Assembly (NCBI RefSeq): GCF_003024515.2
Contig: NZ_PYIX02000008.1
Location: forward strand, 52,181-116,180
Length of the DNA: 64,000 nucleotides
Source: Acinetobacter sichuanensis
Lineage (GTDB): Bacteria; Pseudomonadota; Gammaproteobacteria; Pseudomonadales; Moraxellaceae
Direction: 5' to 3'
Part shown: piece by piece, positions 35,778 to 45,149 of the stretch
How the letters are laid out: each line of letters opens with the position of its first letter
Numbering within the stretch: position 1 is the stretch's first letter
Made by a program: the position numbers and the translations under genes
The notes under the pieces: generated by a model
What the model was told of the DNA's origin: nothing
The model's input: only the letters and a program-made list of their open reading frames with translations
The model's database searches: none

Positions 35778-36340
35778 TTTGGCTCACTACTGCTTAAGCT
35801 TTCAGGAGGATGAAATTGTTTTGCTTGCGCAAGTTGAGAAATATCCATCTGAATATGATCAGAAATTATAACACTGCGTCCAAACATTCGCCCAAAGACA
35901 ACTCGGCATGAGAGTTGTTGAGGCAATGTTTTTAATTGTTTAAATTCATTAATACATTCAAGTTTTGAAGCATCATTTTCAGGACAGATTGTAAATGAAA
36001 CATCATATTTATAGTGATTATTGTCATAAATAATCGGCTCATACTCGGAGTCATTGGCAGAAATAAATCCTGCCACTTCAAACTGATCATTTATTGGACA
36101 TTTAAAGTGAGCATAATGAAACCGATATTCATCATAAATTTTGTGTAATGGTGTTTTACTCAATGCAGTGGTGTTAAAGAGTAGATAACCACGCCGATTT
36201 AATTCGGGAATAGATTCAGATTCGATATAAGTATATTGCGGTTCAAGTGTAAGAGGGACTTGATATTCAGGCATTTTTTCACAAGACATTAAGAGAAAAA
36301 CGGAAATGGCAACGAAATAACGTGAGCGTCCCTGTAACAT
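35774..36340 (-). CDS. Small lipoprotein of unknown function
   Basis: 188 residues with a lipoprotein signal and lipobox LMSC (Cys at about 20). The mature part has four further cysteines (FKCPIND, FTICPEND, LECINEF, LSCRVVF) that could form two disulfides. No family is recognised. It is read leftwards 9 nt after the next gene, so the two are probably cotranscribed and may act together at the envelope. Confidence 0.65.
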   Translation of the reverse strand: MLQGRSRYFVAISVFLLMSCEKMPEYQVPLTLEPQYTYIESESIPELNRRGYLLFNTTALSKTPLHKIYDEYRFHYAHFKCPINDQFEVAGFISANDSEYEPIIYDNNHYKYDVSFTICPENDASKLECINEFKQLKTLPQQLSCRVVFGRMFGRSVIISDHIQMDISQLAQAKQFHPPESLSSSEPN

Positions 36341-36349
36341 TTAACTTTC

Positions 36350-37660
36350 CTAAGATTTGCTTTGAGCTTTAACTTTTTGGGTAAATACAGCATTTCCGCC
36401 GACTGCGGGCAACATATCATGATAGGGCAAGCTACGAGCCGCTCTGAGTAAAAAAGGTGCTTTTTCATCAACTTTTACAGCAGTTGTAACGCGCATTAAT
36501 GTGCCTGTTTGCTGTGAGTTTAGTTGAATTTGCCCTTTTAGATAACGTAAATCTCCCCCATTTGCAAAGAAATTATTTTGATTTTCTTGTGGAAAACTAA
36601 AATGCATTTTGAAGTCAAAAGGAATACTCACAACACCTAAGCCTATACTGACTTTGATCTCTGCATCTTGACCTTGTGCTGTTAGTGCAGACGTGGTTAT
36701 TTTCTTAATTTGGCGTGGAAAAACACTTTGATAAGATGGAGGTTGTAGCCATTTTTGCAGTTGTTGTGGTGGCTCTTTAAAAGCTTGATATGTGGTGGTA
36801 AAACGTAATGTTTCTCGCCCATGCGTATAGGGCACAGTACTTGGCAGGTTTAAAATACTCACAGGTTGCCCAGTACTTTCGCTGAGGTCATCAATTTTTT
36901 GTAGTTGTGCTGTCGAAAACTTAGGCTCAGGGAGTTGCCCTGCATTGAGATTAATCACATTTTTAATACCAAAACGTTGTCTTAATGATTCTAAAACAAA
37001 AGCACCTGTACCTGTCGGTATACCTAATTTTGCTTCAGGAATTGCATTTAAAATCTGTTTAAATAAAAAACCTTTAGGCTGATTGGTGTCTCCCCATTGA
37101 GTTAATGTCACAAGTGTTTTTTTATCGCCTAAACTAAACCATTCTAATTTGCCGACTGCATAAGGCAAAGGCGCATCAATGACAATCGTGGAAATACTAT
37201 TTGTTGTCACCTGATGTTGCATCACAATATTTTCATTAAAATTAAGCACAGGAATGGGTGTCGGAATTGAAACTCGATATTGCATTTGGCTAATATTGCC
37301 TTTTTGTTCTAATAATTTGGCAGATTTTAAAGTTGGGAATAATCCAACATATTGATTGTAATTAATCAATGTTTTTGCAACGTCTTGACTGCTAACAGGA
37401 AGGATAATCGCAGAAGACATAAAGCGAGCCGTAGGGGTAGGGTTGGCTTGTAAAGTTGGTAAATTGGTTTTTATGGCAACTTGTGGATAGATAAAAATAT
37501 GATCTTGGACATAACTGGCTAATTGTTGAGGGTTATTTTGAAAAGGTTTTAAGCTGCTTGGAATGTTGTCTGTCCATGTCACAATTTCAGCAAAACTTAA
37601 TTGACTGACACCAAAGCAAATGAGCGCATATGCAGTGTTATACATTAATTTCATCATCAT
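36350..37660 (-). CDS. Exported protein, possible SRPBCC/START-like fold
   Basis: 436 residues with a signal peptide (about 1-24, ending SFAE). Residues about 85-215 (ILPVSSQDVAKTLINYNQYVGLFPTLKSAK, MQYRVSIPTPIPVLNFNENIV, GKLEWFSLGDKKTLVTLTQWG) read like a polyketide-cyclase/START-type lipid-binding domain, and the second half may be a degenerate repeat. That fold call is inference. It has no lipobox, so it is probably periplasmic. Upstream of, and probably cotranscribed with, the lipoprotein gene at 35774. Confidence 0.6.
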   Translation of the reverse strand: MMMKLMYNTAYALICFGVSQLSFAEIVTWTDNIPSSLKPFQNNPQQLASYVQDHIFIYPQVAIKTNLPTLQANPTPTARFMSSAIILPVSSQDVAKTLINYNQYVGLFPTLKSAKLLEQKGNISQMQYRVSIPTPIPVLNFNENIVMQHQVTTNSISTIVIDAPLPYAVGKLEWFSLGDKKTLVTLTQWGDTNQPKGFLFKQILNAIPEAKLGIPTGTGAFVLESLRQRFGIKNVINLNAGQLPEPKFSTAQLQKIDDLSESTGQPVSILNLPSTVPYTHGRETLRFTTTYQAFKEPPQQLQKWLQPPSYQSVFPRQIKKITTSALTAQGQDAEIKVSIGLGVVSIPFDFKMHFSFPQENQNNFFANGGDLRYLKGQIQLNSQQTGTLMRVTTAVKVDEKAPFLLRAARSLPYHDMLPAVGGNAVFTQKVKAQSKS

Positions 37661-37831
37661 TCCTTTGTTTTATTGATTCAATTTTTAATGATATGTTTTA
37701 CATGAAAACGCATTATTTTTAATTGACCTAAATTAGAAATTATCAAAGTAAATTATCATGAAAACGTCAATCTACATCGAATTTCTAGTGTACTATTTGA
37801 CATCTTGGATATGAATTGTGTTGAAGTGACT

Positions 37832-38332
37832 ATGTCAGACAGTAAGCCTGCACTTTCTTTGCGGTATTATCTTAATTTAGAAGAATCTCAAGATGGTTTT
37901 AAACTCGCAACTTTAGGCAAAAAACAAATTTCACGTTTTTTAACGCCTTTAGTCAGTGTTGGGATCATTGCTTGGGGACTTTATTTAGGTATGGCAACGG
38001 TAGGACGTTACTATGTCTTTTTAGGTTTATTCTTTTTACTGTTACAAGGATTAATGCGTTATTGGTTTTTACCGATGATGTTTAAACGCCAATTTATTAA
38101 ATATCAATTTGGTAAAAGTGAACAGGGAATTGAATTATTTCAGGATTATTTCGAGTTATTTAGCAGTGGTCGCCCCAAAAAAATGTTTCCTTATGCCGAT
38201 GTGCAACATTTTATTGAAGGTAAATTGACTTATATGATTGAGTTAAAAAATCGTACTGTAATCATTGTGCCAAAACGAGCTTTTGAAAACTCAACTGACC
38301 AAACATTATTTGTTAATAGTTTTAAAAAATAA
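37832..38332 (+). CDS. YcxB-like membrane protein
   Basis: 166 residues from ATG 37832 (MSDSKPAL...). In-frame TTG 37805 and ATG 37811 would give longer forms but have no better ribosome binding site. Two membrane helices (about residues 40-80) are followed by a PH-like C-terminal part with FPYADVQHFIEGKLTYMIEL and VIIVPKRAFEN, the pattern of the YcxB-like C-terminal domain. The function of that family is unknown. It precedes the FAA-hydrolase gene by 44 nt. Confidence 0.7.
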   Translation: MSDSKPALSLRYYLNLEESQDGFKLATLGKKQISRFLTPLVSVGIIAWGLYLGMATVGRYYVFLGLFFLLLQGLMRYWFLPMMFKRQFIKYQFGKSEQGIELFQDYFELFSSGRPKKMFPYADVQHFIEGKLTYMIELKNRTVIIVPKRAFENSTDQTLFVNSFKK

Positions 38333-38376
38333 TTCGACTTTTTCTAGATTAAAGTCATCGTTAAAAAGGGAAGATT

Positions 38377-39015
38377 ATGAGTTCACGTCCATCAAAAATT
38401 GTCTGTGTCGGTCGTAGTTATGCAGATCATGCCAAAGAATTGGGAAATGCGATTCCAGATCGTCCTGTGTTATTTATCAAACCACCAAGTAGTTTGATTT
38501 CCTTGCAAGACGGTATTTCATGGAATACGGCTTTAGGCAGTTTGCATCATGAGTGTGAGTTTACTTTACGGATTGATCAGCCTTTAAAAGGTGAAACTGA
38601 TCCTGAAAAAGCCTTACAAGCCATTGGTGCTGTGACGCTTGGGCTAGATTTAACTTTACGTGATTTGCAGGATGATCTAAAGAAAAAAGGTCAGCCGTGG
38701 GAACGTTCTAAAGCATTTGATGGTTCTTGTGTACTTGCAGACTGGGTGGATGTCAGTGAAGTTAAAGCGTGGGATGCGGTGACTTTTGACTTTAAAGTGA
38801 ATGATCAGATTCGTCAAAAAGGTGATACTGCATTGTTATTGTTTAATATTGCACATTTGCTTTGTGATATTAGTCAGGCATTTAGTTTAGAAGCTGGTGA
38901 TGTGGTAATGACAGGTACGCCAGCAGGTGTGAGCGCTTTGGCAGCAGGTGACCAATTGACCATGACTTTAAATGGTCAAAGTCAGGATTTTGTATGGAAA
39001 ACCCATGTGAAATAA
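38377..39015 (+). CDS. Fumarylacetoacetate hydrolase family protein
   Basis: 212 residues, the size of YcgM-type FAH-fold proteins (acylpyruvate hydrolase or oxaloacetate tautomerase/decarboxylase activities). Metal-binding acidic residues are seen in HHECEFTLRI and in GLDLTLRDLQ, followed by the FDGSCVLADW block and the MTGTPAGVSAL loop typical of the fold. The substrate cannot be assigned. A terminator follows 50 nt after the stop. Confidence 0.87.
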   Translation: MSSRPSKIVCVGRSYADHAKELGNAIPDRPVLFIKPPSSLISLQDGISWNTALGSLHHECEFTLRIDQPLKGETDPEKALQAIGAVTLGLDLTLRDLQDDLKKKGQPWERSKAFDGSCVLADWVDVSEVKAWDAVTFDFKVNDQIRQKGDTALLLFNIAHLLCDISQAFSLEAGDVVMTGTPAGVSALAAGDQLTMTLNGQSQDFVWKTHVK

Positions 39016-39064
39016 ACTGTTTTATTTAGAGATTAAAGCATTAGATTTAAGCTTAAATAAATGG

Positions 39065-39103
39065 AAAAAAGCAGATGAGCTGAGGCTTGATCTGCTTTTT
39101 TTT
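39065..39103 (+). terminator. Terminator after the FAA-hydrolase gene
   Basis: AAAAAAGCAGAT (39065-39076) pairs with ATCTGCTTTTTT (39090-39101), T-run to 39103; a short AGC/GCT pair lies inside the loop. Confidence 0.9.
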
Positions 39104-39240
39104 ACGATTGTTAAAAATAACTAATTGAAATATTTAGAAACTGTTGTAACAAATTATTATTCATTAAATTGATGGATATCGGTAAATAAAATCTATTTTT
39201 GTGATATGGTGTCTATTCTTTGTATGAGTTTTATTCTTAT

Positions 39241-39281
39241 TTAGAGATATTTTGTTGGATAAACAATGTACTTGTCTCTAA
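39241..39281 (+). promoter_or_regulatory. Structured leader region upstream of tmm
   Basis: TTAGAGA (39241-39247) pairs with TCTCTAA (39275-39281), enclosing an inner TTGTT...AACAA hairpin. It sits in the 355-bp non-coding interval (39104-39458) before tmm, which has no gene I can support. Such a long interval suggests a regulated leader or distal binding sites. Confidence 0.35.
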
Positions 39282-39458
39282 GAACTCATATTCATTTGTC
39301 TCTGCATCCTAATTTAAAAGATGATGTTGATCTTGAAATTCAGATTCTATTTGTTCTTATTTTTTATCATAAAGATGATGCTTGTAGCATCTGAATGCTA
39401 GCTAAACTCGTAATTTTAGGAGCTTTTTCAAAGAACTCAAAAACTAATGGAGATAGCA

Positions 39459-40820
39459 ATGACCCGAATTGCAATTATCGGAGCAGGTCCTAGTGGCATG
39501 GCTCAATTAAGAGCATTTCAATCAGCAAAGTCCAAAGGTCTACAAGTTCCAGAAATTGTATGTTTCGAAAAACAAAACGATTGGGGCGGACTATGGAATT
39601 ACACTTGGCGTACAGGTGTAGATGAACATGGCGAAGCGGTACACGGAAGTATGTATCGTTATTTATGGTCTAATGGACCAAAAGAAGCATTGGAGTTCGC
39701 AGACTATACGTTTGATGAACATTTTAAAAAGCCAATCGCTTCATATCCTCCACGCGCGGTACTTTGGGACTATATCAAAGGACGTGTCGAAAAAGCAGGT
39801 GTTAAAGATCAAGTCAGGTTTAACACAGCAGTACATCATGTCGAGTTTAATGCTGATACTGGGCAGTTTACGGTACAGGTCTGCGATCATACAGAAAATC
39901 AGATTTATTCAGAACAATTTGACTATGTCATTGTCGCTTCTGGTCATTTTTCTACGCCAAAAGTGCCTGAGTATGAAGGTTTTAATATCTTTAATGGACG
40001 TATTTTACATGCACATGACTTTCGTGATGCCGTACAGTTCAAAGACAAAACGGTACTGATTGTTGGCAGTAGTTATTCTGCGGAAGATGTCGGTTCACAG
40101 TGTTATAAATATGGTGCGAAACAAATTTATAGCTGTTATCGCAGTCAACCCATGGGCTATAAATGGCCAACCAACTGGGCTGAAAAGCAACATTTACTCC
40201 GTGTAGATGAAAATACTGCTTATTTTGGTGATGGCAGTTCAGCCAAGGTCGATGCCATTATTTTATGTACAGGCTATTTGCATCATTTCCCATTTATGAC
40301 TGAAGATTTAAAGTTAAAAACGCATAACTGTTTATATCCTGAATCTTTGTATCAGGGTGTCGTCTGGGAAAATAATCCTAAACTGTTCTATTTAGGCATG
40401 CAGGATCAGTGGTATACCTTCAATATGTTTGATGCGCAGGCATGGTATGTACGTGACATCATTCTTGGTCAAATTGAATTACCTGAGCAGGAAGAAATGC
40501 AAGCCCATTCACAAGCTTGGATTAAACGTGAAAGCAAAATTAAAAATTCTGAGCAGATGGTGAAATTTCAAGGCGAATACATTAAACAGCTCATTGCCGA
40601 GACAGATTATCCGAGTTTTAATATTGATGCTGTCAATGAAGTCTTTATGCAGTGGAAAAAGCATAAAAAAGACAACATTATGGGCTTTCGAGATAAAACC
40701 TATCGTTCAGTGATGACGGGGAAAATGTCTAAACCGCATCATACGCCGTGGTTATATGCTTTAGATGATTCTTTGGAAGCCTATTTGGACAGTGAAAATC
40801 GGGAACAACGTGTGATTTAA
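39459..40820 (+). CDS. tmm: Trimethylamine monooxygenase (flavin-containing)
   Basis: 453 residues. It oxidises trimethylamine to the N-oxide with FAD and NADPH. It shows the FAD motif GAGPSG (8-13), the NADPH motif [26 protein letters not shown], and [10 protein letters not shown]; long blocks match remembered bacterial Tmm ([53 protein letters not shown]). The start at 39459 is chosen because GGAG (39449-39452) is 6 nt upstream; the ATG at 39447 overlaps that site. No Tdm or other methylamine gene is adjacent, so the pathway may stop at TMAO, an osmolyte. A structured leader precedes it and a terminator follows. Confidence 0.9.
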   Translation: MTRIAIIGAGPSGMAQLRAFQSAKSKGLQVPEIVCFEKQNDWGGLWNYTWRTGVDEHGEAVHGSMYRYLWSNGPKEALEFADYTFDEHFKKPIASYPPRAVLWDYIKGRVEKAGVKDQVRFNTAVHHVEFNADTGQFTVQVCDHTENQIYSEQFDYVIVASGHFSTPKVPEYEGFNIFNGRILHAHDFRDAVQFKDKTVLIVGSSYSAEDVGSQCYKYGAKQIYSCYRSQPMGYKWPTNWAEKQHLLRVDENTAYFGDGSSAKVDAIILCTGYLHHFPFMTEDLKLKTHNCLYPESLYQGVVWENNPKLFYLGMQDQWYTFNMFDAQAWYVRDIILGQIELPEQEEMQAHSQAWIKRESKIKNSEQMVKFQGEYIKQLIAETDYPSFNIDAVNEVFMQWKKHKKDNIMGFRDKTYRSVMTGKMSKPHHTPWLYALDDSLEAYLDSENREQRVI

Positions 40821-40841
40821 GCAAGTGCTTTGAATCAAACC

Positions 40842-40870
40842 AAAAAGACCTGTTGTTGCAGGTCTTTTTT
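40842..40870. terminator. Terminator between tmm and the AraC regulator gene
   Basis: AAAAAGACCTG (40842-40852) pairs with CAGGTCTTTTT (40859-40869) around TTGTTG. A- and T-runs on both flanks make it bidirectional. It overlaps the last codon of the convergent gene. Confidence 0.9.
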
Positions 40871-41690
40871 ATGGTTCAGACTTTAAGAGCTTTCGGAACT
40901 GATCAGGGGTGATTTTCATCCAGCGTTTAAACAACTCAATAAATGCAGAAGCATTGGCATAACCAAGATCCAAGGCAATATTTTCCACAGTTTGCCCTTC
41001 ATTGAGCATGGTCATGGCTTTTAGGACTTTGAGACGTTGTCGCCATTCATTTAATGACATGGACAGTTGTTTCAGTGATAGGCGAGCCAAAGTGCGTTCA
41101 GTCATATTGACCTGTTGTGCAAGCGCTTGCAGTGTACTTTGATCCGCAGGATGTTGATGTAAATAATCCAAAAGCTTTTTTAAAACAGGATGATCACTAT
41201 GTGGTAAATAACTGCCAATCCGCTCTGCATGATGTAACTGATCATGTAAAACCTGTAATAATCTTAAATATTCAGGGTCATTTTCATTGCTTTGTTGTTG
41301 ATTGATTGGCTGCTGTTTTAAATGCAACAAAATGGCACTTACCAAGGGTGAAGATAAAAGAATACCTGCTTGTTGCGGTAGATGTTCACATAGCGATTCA
41401 TGCACGTACAAAGTTGCATGCGAAACATGGGTGCGGTTTAAGCCACTGTGATGGACATGCGGTGGTAACCAAATACCATAAGGAGGCGGGGTAATATAGT
41501 TGATGTGGTCAATATTGACCTCCATAACCCCATTAAAAGCATAGATAAATTCGCCCCATGCATGCCCATGTACAGGATAAATCGAAAATGCAGGATCATC
41601 CCGAAAACTTAGCCATAAAGGTGCCTGAATTGCATCATTGGTTTTGAGTTGCAGACCTTGGTTTTGTTGTAATGTTATTTTTTTGCTCAT
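40869..41690 (-). CDS. AraC-family transcriptional regulator with cupin N-terminal domain
   Basis: 273 residues. An N-terminal cupin-like sensing domain (FSIYPVHGHAWGEFIYAFNGVMEV, PPYGIWLPPHVHHSG) is followed by two helix-turn-helix motifs (about 185-270: LQALAQQVNMTERTLARL and VENIALDLGYANASAFIELFKRWM). It is divergently placed from a DMT exporter gene with a 99-bp gap, so control of that exporter is likely. It is convergent with tmm, which makes control of tmm possible but less likely. Confidence 0.9.
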   Translation of the reverse strand: MSKKITLQQNQGLQLKTNDAIQAPLWLSFRDDPAFSIYPVHGHAWGEFIYAFNGVMEVNIDHINYITPPPYGIWLPPHVHHSGLNRTHVSHATLYVHESLCEHLPQQAGILLSSPLVSAILLHLKQQPINQQQSNENDPEYLRLLQVLHDQLHHAERIGSYLPHSDHPVLKKLLDYLHQHPADQSTLQALAQQVNMTERTLARLSLKQLSMSLNEWRQRLKVLKAMTMLNEGQTVENIALDLGYANASAFIELFKRWMKITPDQFRKLLKSEP

Positions 41691-41789
41691 GCAAAAGTGC
41701 CTGAATAAAAGGATTTGTTGTCTGTTTTAAAGTATATCCTATAAAAACGACAGAGTTATAGTGTCTTTTTTCAGTGTTGAGATTGTGGC

Positions 41790-42713
41790 GTGACACAGCG
41801 CAAGGCCTTGGATGCCAAAGCATCAGGTTTGATGGTACTGCTTTGTATGATTTGGGGCATACAACAAGTCGTTTTAAAAATGGCTGCAACAGATATTGCG
41901 CCGATGATGCAGATCGCAATCCGTTCAGGTTTATCAGCATTGTTGGTCTATCCACTGATCCAACTGCCGAAAGGGCAGCATTTATTTTCAAAAGCCTATG
42001 CGTTGCCAGGCCTTTGGATCGCATTTCTTTTTTCAGCCGAATTTTTTCTGGTTGCAGAAGCACTGCGTTATACCACGGCTTCACATACGGTGGTTTTGCT
42101 GTATACCGCCCCGATTTTTGTGGCTTTAGGCTTACATTGGAAATTACCTGCAGAACGCCTATCTAAAATTCAATGGAGTGGAATTGTTCTCGCTTTTTTG
42201 GGTATTGCCTTTAGCTTTTTAGGGCGGGAGCAAAATCAATTTGAAATTCATACAATCTTTTGCGACTTTCTGGCTTTATTAGCAGGTGTGATGTGGGCAC
42301 TTACAACGATTTCTCTACGATTAACGCGTTTATCCGATGCGCATCCAACTCAAACTTTATTTTATCAATTGGTTGGAGGTTGCTTATTTTTATTACCACT
42401 GGCTTTTATCTTAGGGCAAACTGAAATTCACTGGACTGCGATTGCTATCGGTAGTTTAGTTTTTCATACCTTGATCATGTCTTTTCTAAGTTTAATGTTA
42501 TGGTTTTGGTTGTTACGTCATTATCTGGCAAACTCATTGGGTGTATTTTCATTTTTTACTCCAATTTTTGGGATGGTGTTTGCTGTAATATTTTTAAATG
42601 AATGGATTGAACTCAACTTTATGATCGGAACAATTTTAGTCATATTAGGTGTAGTGGTTGTCAGCTTACATACTCAGATTGAACATTACATTCGTTACAA
42701 CCCTAGAGCTTAA
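41790..42713 (+). CDS. EamA/DMT-family transporter
   Basis: 307 residues with about ten hydrophobic spans in two EamA repeats (GLMVLLCMIWGIQQVVLK opening the first, DFLALLAGVMWALTTISLR opening the second). The family exports metabolites or amino acids or takes up diverse solutes; the substrate is unknown. The start is GTG at 41790, without a clear ribosome binding site; ATG 41832 (residue 15) would cut into the first span. It is divergent from the AraC-family gene, probably its regulator. Confidence 0.87.
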   Translation: MTQRKALDAKASGLMVLLCMIWGIQQVVLKMAATDIAPMMQIAIRSGLSALLVYPLIQLPKGQHLFSKAYALPGLWIAFLFSAEFFLVAEALRYTTASHTVVLLYTAPIFVALGLHWKLPAERLSKIQWSGIVLAFLGIAFSFLGREQNQFEIHTIFCDFLALLAGVMWALTTISLRLTRLSDAHPTQTLFYQLVGGCLFLLPLAFILGQTEIHWTAIAIGSLVFHTLIMSFLSLMLWFWLLRHYLANSLGVFSFFTPIFGMVFAVIFLNEWIELNFMIGTILVILGVVVVSLHTQIEHYIRYNPRA

Positions 42714-42731
42714 ACTCAGGAAAAAGCAAAA

Positions 42732-43124
42732 ATGAATAAACCACAAGTTCTATATCATGGCTCACGCACGTTATATGAAATACTGAGTCCACATCAAGCA
42801 AGTGGACATGGTGAAATGGATAATTTTCATGGAATTTATGCGATCGAAAATCGCCGTATTGCTTCCTTTTTTGCGTTAAATTTACATGGGCTTACTCTTG
42901 ATTCACGCTTTGAAATCGATTTTGATGACAGTCATCAAGCTTATCTCACACTTTTTCAAACTGAGATCGATTGGGATACATGTGGGTATCTTTACCATTT
43001 AGATCCAGCACCATTTCAACAACTAGATATGTATCAATGGTTGGCAAAGCAAGACGTTAAACCACTTTATATTGAAAAAATAGATCCACTACAATTCAAG
43101 CAATGGATCATTGAAAAAACGTAG
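42732..43124 (+). CDS. Small protein with possible ADP-ribosyltransferase-like fold
   Basis: 130 residues, no signal peptide. The N-terminal LYHGSRTLYEILSPHQASG and the following HGIYAIENRRIASFFALN resemble the NAD-binding core of small ART/PARP-like proteins (His of YHGS, then Tyr of the GIYA strand). The third catalytic Glu is not certain; candidates lie in the last 40 residues. It starts 18 nt after the DMT gene, so it is probably cotranscribed. The function is unknown and the fold call is inference. Confidence 0.6.
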   Translation: MNKPQVLYHGSRTLYEILSPHQASGHGEMDNFHGIYAIENRRIASFFALNLHGLTLDSRFEIDFDDSHQAYLTLFQTEIDWDTCGYLYHLDPAPFQQLDMYQWLAKQDVKPLYIEKIDPLQFKQWIIEKT

Positions 43125-43129
43125 AAATG

Positions 43130-44374
43130 TTATTTATTGTCTAAAATAATAGACAATGGAATAGATAATTTCGCTGCTAGATATTCATCAGATTCTATCA
43201 ATGCAGGTCCAATTTTTTGCATCCAAATATCATCATCATGCACATTTTTAATGTCATTTTGGTTTGGCAAAGTATAAGGTAGAGCTTTATAAAATGACCA
43301 AAAATCTACAGTATCTAAATTACGAACCAACACGTATTCATCATTATCAGTTCGTTTAACAATATTTTGCTTTTCAAGTAAATTGACATAAGCAGGCCAA
43401 CGACCGATTTCACCGCGCCCAAGTATTTTTAAAGCTTCAGCATCTGTAACAGTTTGTCCTGTTTGTTGTCGTTTATAAAATAATTCTAAAACGTCTAAGA
43501 GCATAAAAATAGGATGGCGTGTTTGAATTTTACCTGTATGAAATGCAGTCAGGGCATAACTAATCTCAACACCCAGCAAAACAATATTCCATGACATAAA
43601 AATCCATAAGAGGAAAATAGGCACGGCTGCAAATGCCCCATAGACAAGCGTATAACTTGTAAAATTGGTCATGATAAAACCAAATAAATTTTTTAATAAT
43701 TCAAAAACAATCGCGCTAAATACACCAGAAATTGCAGCAGCTCTAACAGGAATATTTCTGTTGGGTATCGTCCAATATAAAATAAAAAAACCAAGCACAG
43801 TTAAAGCAAAAGAAATGACCCATAAAAGAGCAGTACCATCGACTTGATAACCCGCAAAATTATTATGTAATACATTCATAGACGCTAATGTCGAGGAAAT
43901 AACAAAAGCACTCCCCAGTAAAATAGGTCCTAAAGAAATGATCGTCCAATAACGCATAAAGCCAACAATGCCATTACGGGTTTCTTGTACTCGCCAGATG
44001 CGATTAAAGACAGTTTCAATACTGGTTAGCATCATGACTGTGGTCACAAATAGAAAAAGTACCCCAATGACTGTTAGGTTACTAGAATTTTGTGTGAAAA
44101 CATTAAAAGCCTTATCAAATGCAATACTGGTTTTAGGTAAAAAGTTACTATAAATCATTTGTTGCAGTTGTTGACGTGCAGGTTCTAAAGCTTTAATGGA
44201 TGAGATAATTACCAAAAAAACTGTAAGCATGGGAACAACGGCAAAGAGTGTGGTGTAAGTTAAAGACCCCGCTTGATCTCGGCAACGATCAGCCTCAAAG
44301 CGACGTATGACAAATAGAATAAACTGAAACCACGTTTGTTCATAAAAGGGAAGTTTTTTCAATAAATCCATCAT
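43130..44374 (-). CDS. YihY/BrkB-family inner-membrane protein
   Basis: 414 residues: about six membrane spans in the first 290 residues with the family blocks QAGSLTYTTLFAVVPMLTV, FNRIWRVQ and YTLVYGAFAAVPIFLLWIFMSWNIVLLG. A cytoplasmic C-terminal domain of about 120 residues with a winged-helix look (TDAEALKILGRGEIGRWPAYVNLLEKQNIVKR) follows. The family was once misnamed RNase BN; its function is unsettled. Confidence 0.9.
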   Translation of the reverse strand: MMDLLKKLPFYEQTWFQFILFVIRRFEADRCRDQAGSLTYTTLFAVVPMLTVFLVIISSIKALEPARQQLQQMIYSNFLPKTSIAFDKAFNVFTQNSSNLTVIGVLFLFVTTVMMLTSIETVFNRIWRVQETRNGIVGFMRYWTIISLGPILLGSAFVISSTLASMNVLHNNFAGYQVDGTALLWVISFALTVLGFFILYWTIPNRNIPVRAAAISGVFSAIVFELLKNLFGFIMTNFTSYTLVYGAFAAVPIFLLWIFMSWNIVLLGVEISYALTAFHTGKIQTRHPIFMLLDVLELFYKRQQTGQTVTDAEALKILGRGEIGRWPAYVNLLEKQNIVKRTDNDEYVLVRNLDTVDFWSFYKALPYTLPNQNDIKNVHDDDIWMQKIGPALIESDEYLAAKLSIPLSIILDNK

Positions 44375-44488
44375 ATTTCATCTGTCTCAATTTATTTTCA
44401 TCATGTTTATTTGGTTTTACTGTTACAGCTTAACCAAAAAAGAATAAAAATACCGTATAGTTTTCTTTTACTTTTGAATATGAAAAAT

Positions 44489-45082
44489 ATGCAACCCTAT
44501 GTTTTAGTTTTATATTACAGCAAATATGGTTCCACCAAAGAAATGGCGCATTTGATTGCGAATGGTGTTGAATTAGCAGGTATTGCTGTAAAAATCCGTA
44601 CAGTTCCTCATCTTTCGACAGTGGTTAAAGAAGCTGAAGCGAGTATTCCTGAAGAGGGAGATATTTATTGTACTTTGGATGACTTACAAAATTGTTCAGG
44701 TCTGGCATTAGGTTCACCCACTCGTTTTGGCAATATGGCATCTGAAATGAAATATTTTTGGGATCAAACCACAAGTCTTTGGTTAAATGGCGCATTACAT
44801 AATAAACCTGCTTGCGTATTTACCAGTTCAGGCTCCATGCATGGTGGGCAAGAAAGTACATTGTTGAGTATGTTACCACCTTTGTTCCATCATGGCATGA
44901 TGATTTTGGGGTTAACCAATGCAGAACCTGCATTGTCCAATACTAAAACAGGCGGTACACCATATGGTGCAAGTCATGTGAGTGGTCCACGTCATGATTT
45001 GAGTCTCAGTCAAGATGAGAAACTGCTGTGTGAAGCACAAGGAAAACGTTTAGGTGAAGTCGTTAAAAAGATGTCTAGTTAA
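44489..45082 (+). CDS. wrbA: WrbA-like NAD(P)H:quinone oxidoreductase
   Basis: 197 residues from ATG 44489 (MQPYVLVLYYSKYGS...), the same length as E. coli WrbA; ATG 44480 three codons upstream is an alternative. A flavodoxin-fold enzyme that reduces quinones by two electrons. The FMN loop YYSKYGSTKEMA, GSPTRFGNMASEMKYFWDQT and HGGQEST are the WrbA signatures, as is GGTPYGASHVSG near the end. An in-frame extension to 44411 lacks family similarity. Confidence 0.9.
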   Translation: MQPYVLVLYYSKYGSTKEMAHLIANGVELAGIAVKIRTVPHLSTVVKEAEASIPEEGDIYCTLDDLQNCSGLALGSPTRFGNMASEMKYFWDQTTSLWLNGALHNKPACVFTSSGSMHGGQESTLLSMLPPLFHHGMMILGLTNAEPALSNTKTGGTPYGASHVSGPRHDLSLSQDEKLLCEAQGKRLGEVVKKMSS

Positions 45083-45098
45083 TCAATGAAAAGAAGCA

Positions 45099-45124
45099 AA
45101 AAGGCTGAATGAATTCAGCCTTTT
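45099..45124. terminator. Terminator after wrbA (bidirectional)
   Basis: AAAAGGCTGAAT (45099-45110) pairs with ATTCAGCCTTTT (45113-45124). It serves wrbA and the convergent gene at 45150. Confidence 0.85.
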
Positions 45125-45149
45125 GATATGAGTTTAAGTGAAAATTATT

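Noticed and set aside
41306..41494. Plus-strand frames inside the AraC-family gene
   Set aside because: Frame shadows of a well-supported regulator with no independent start signals.
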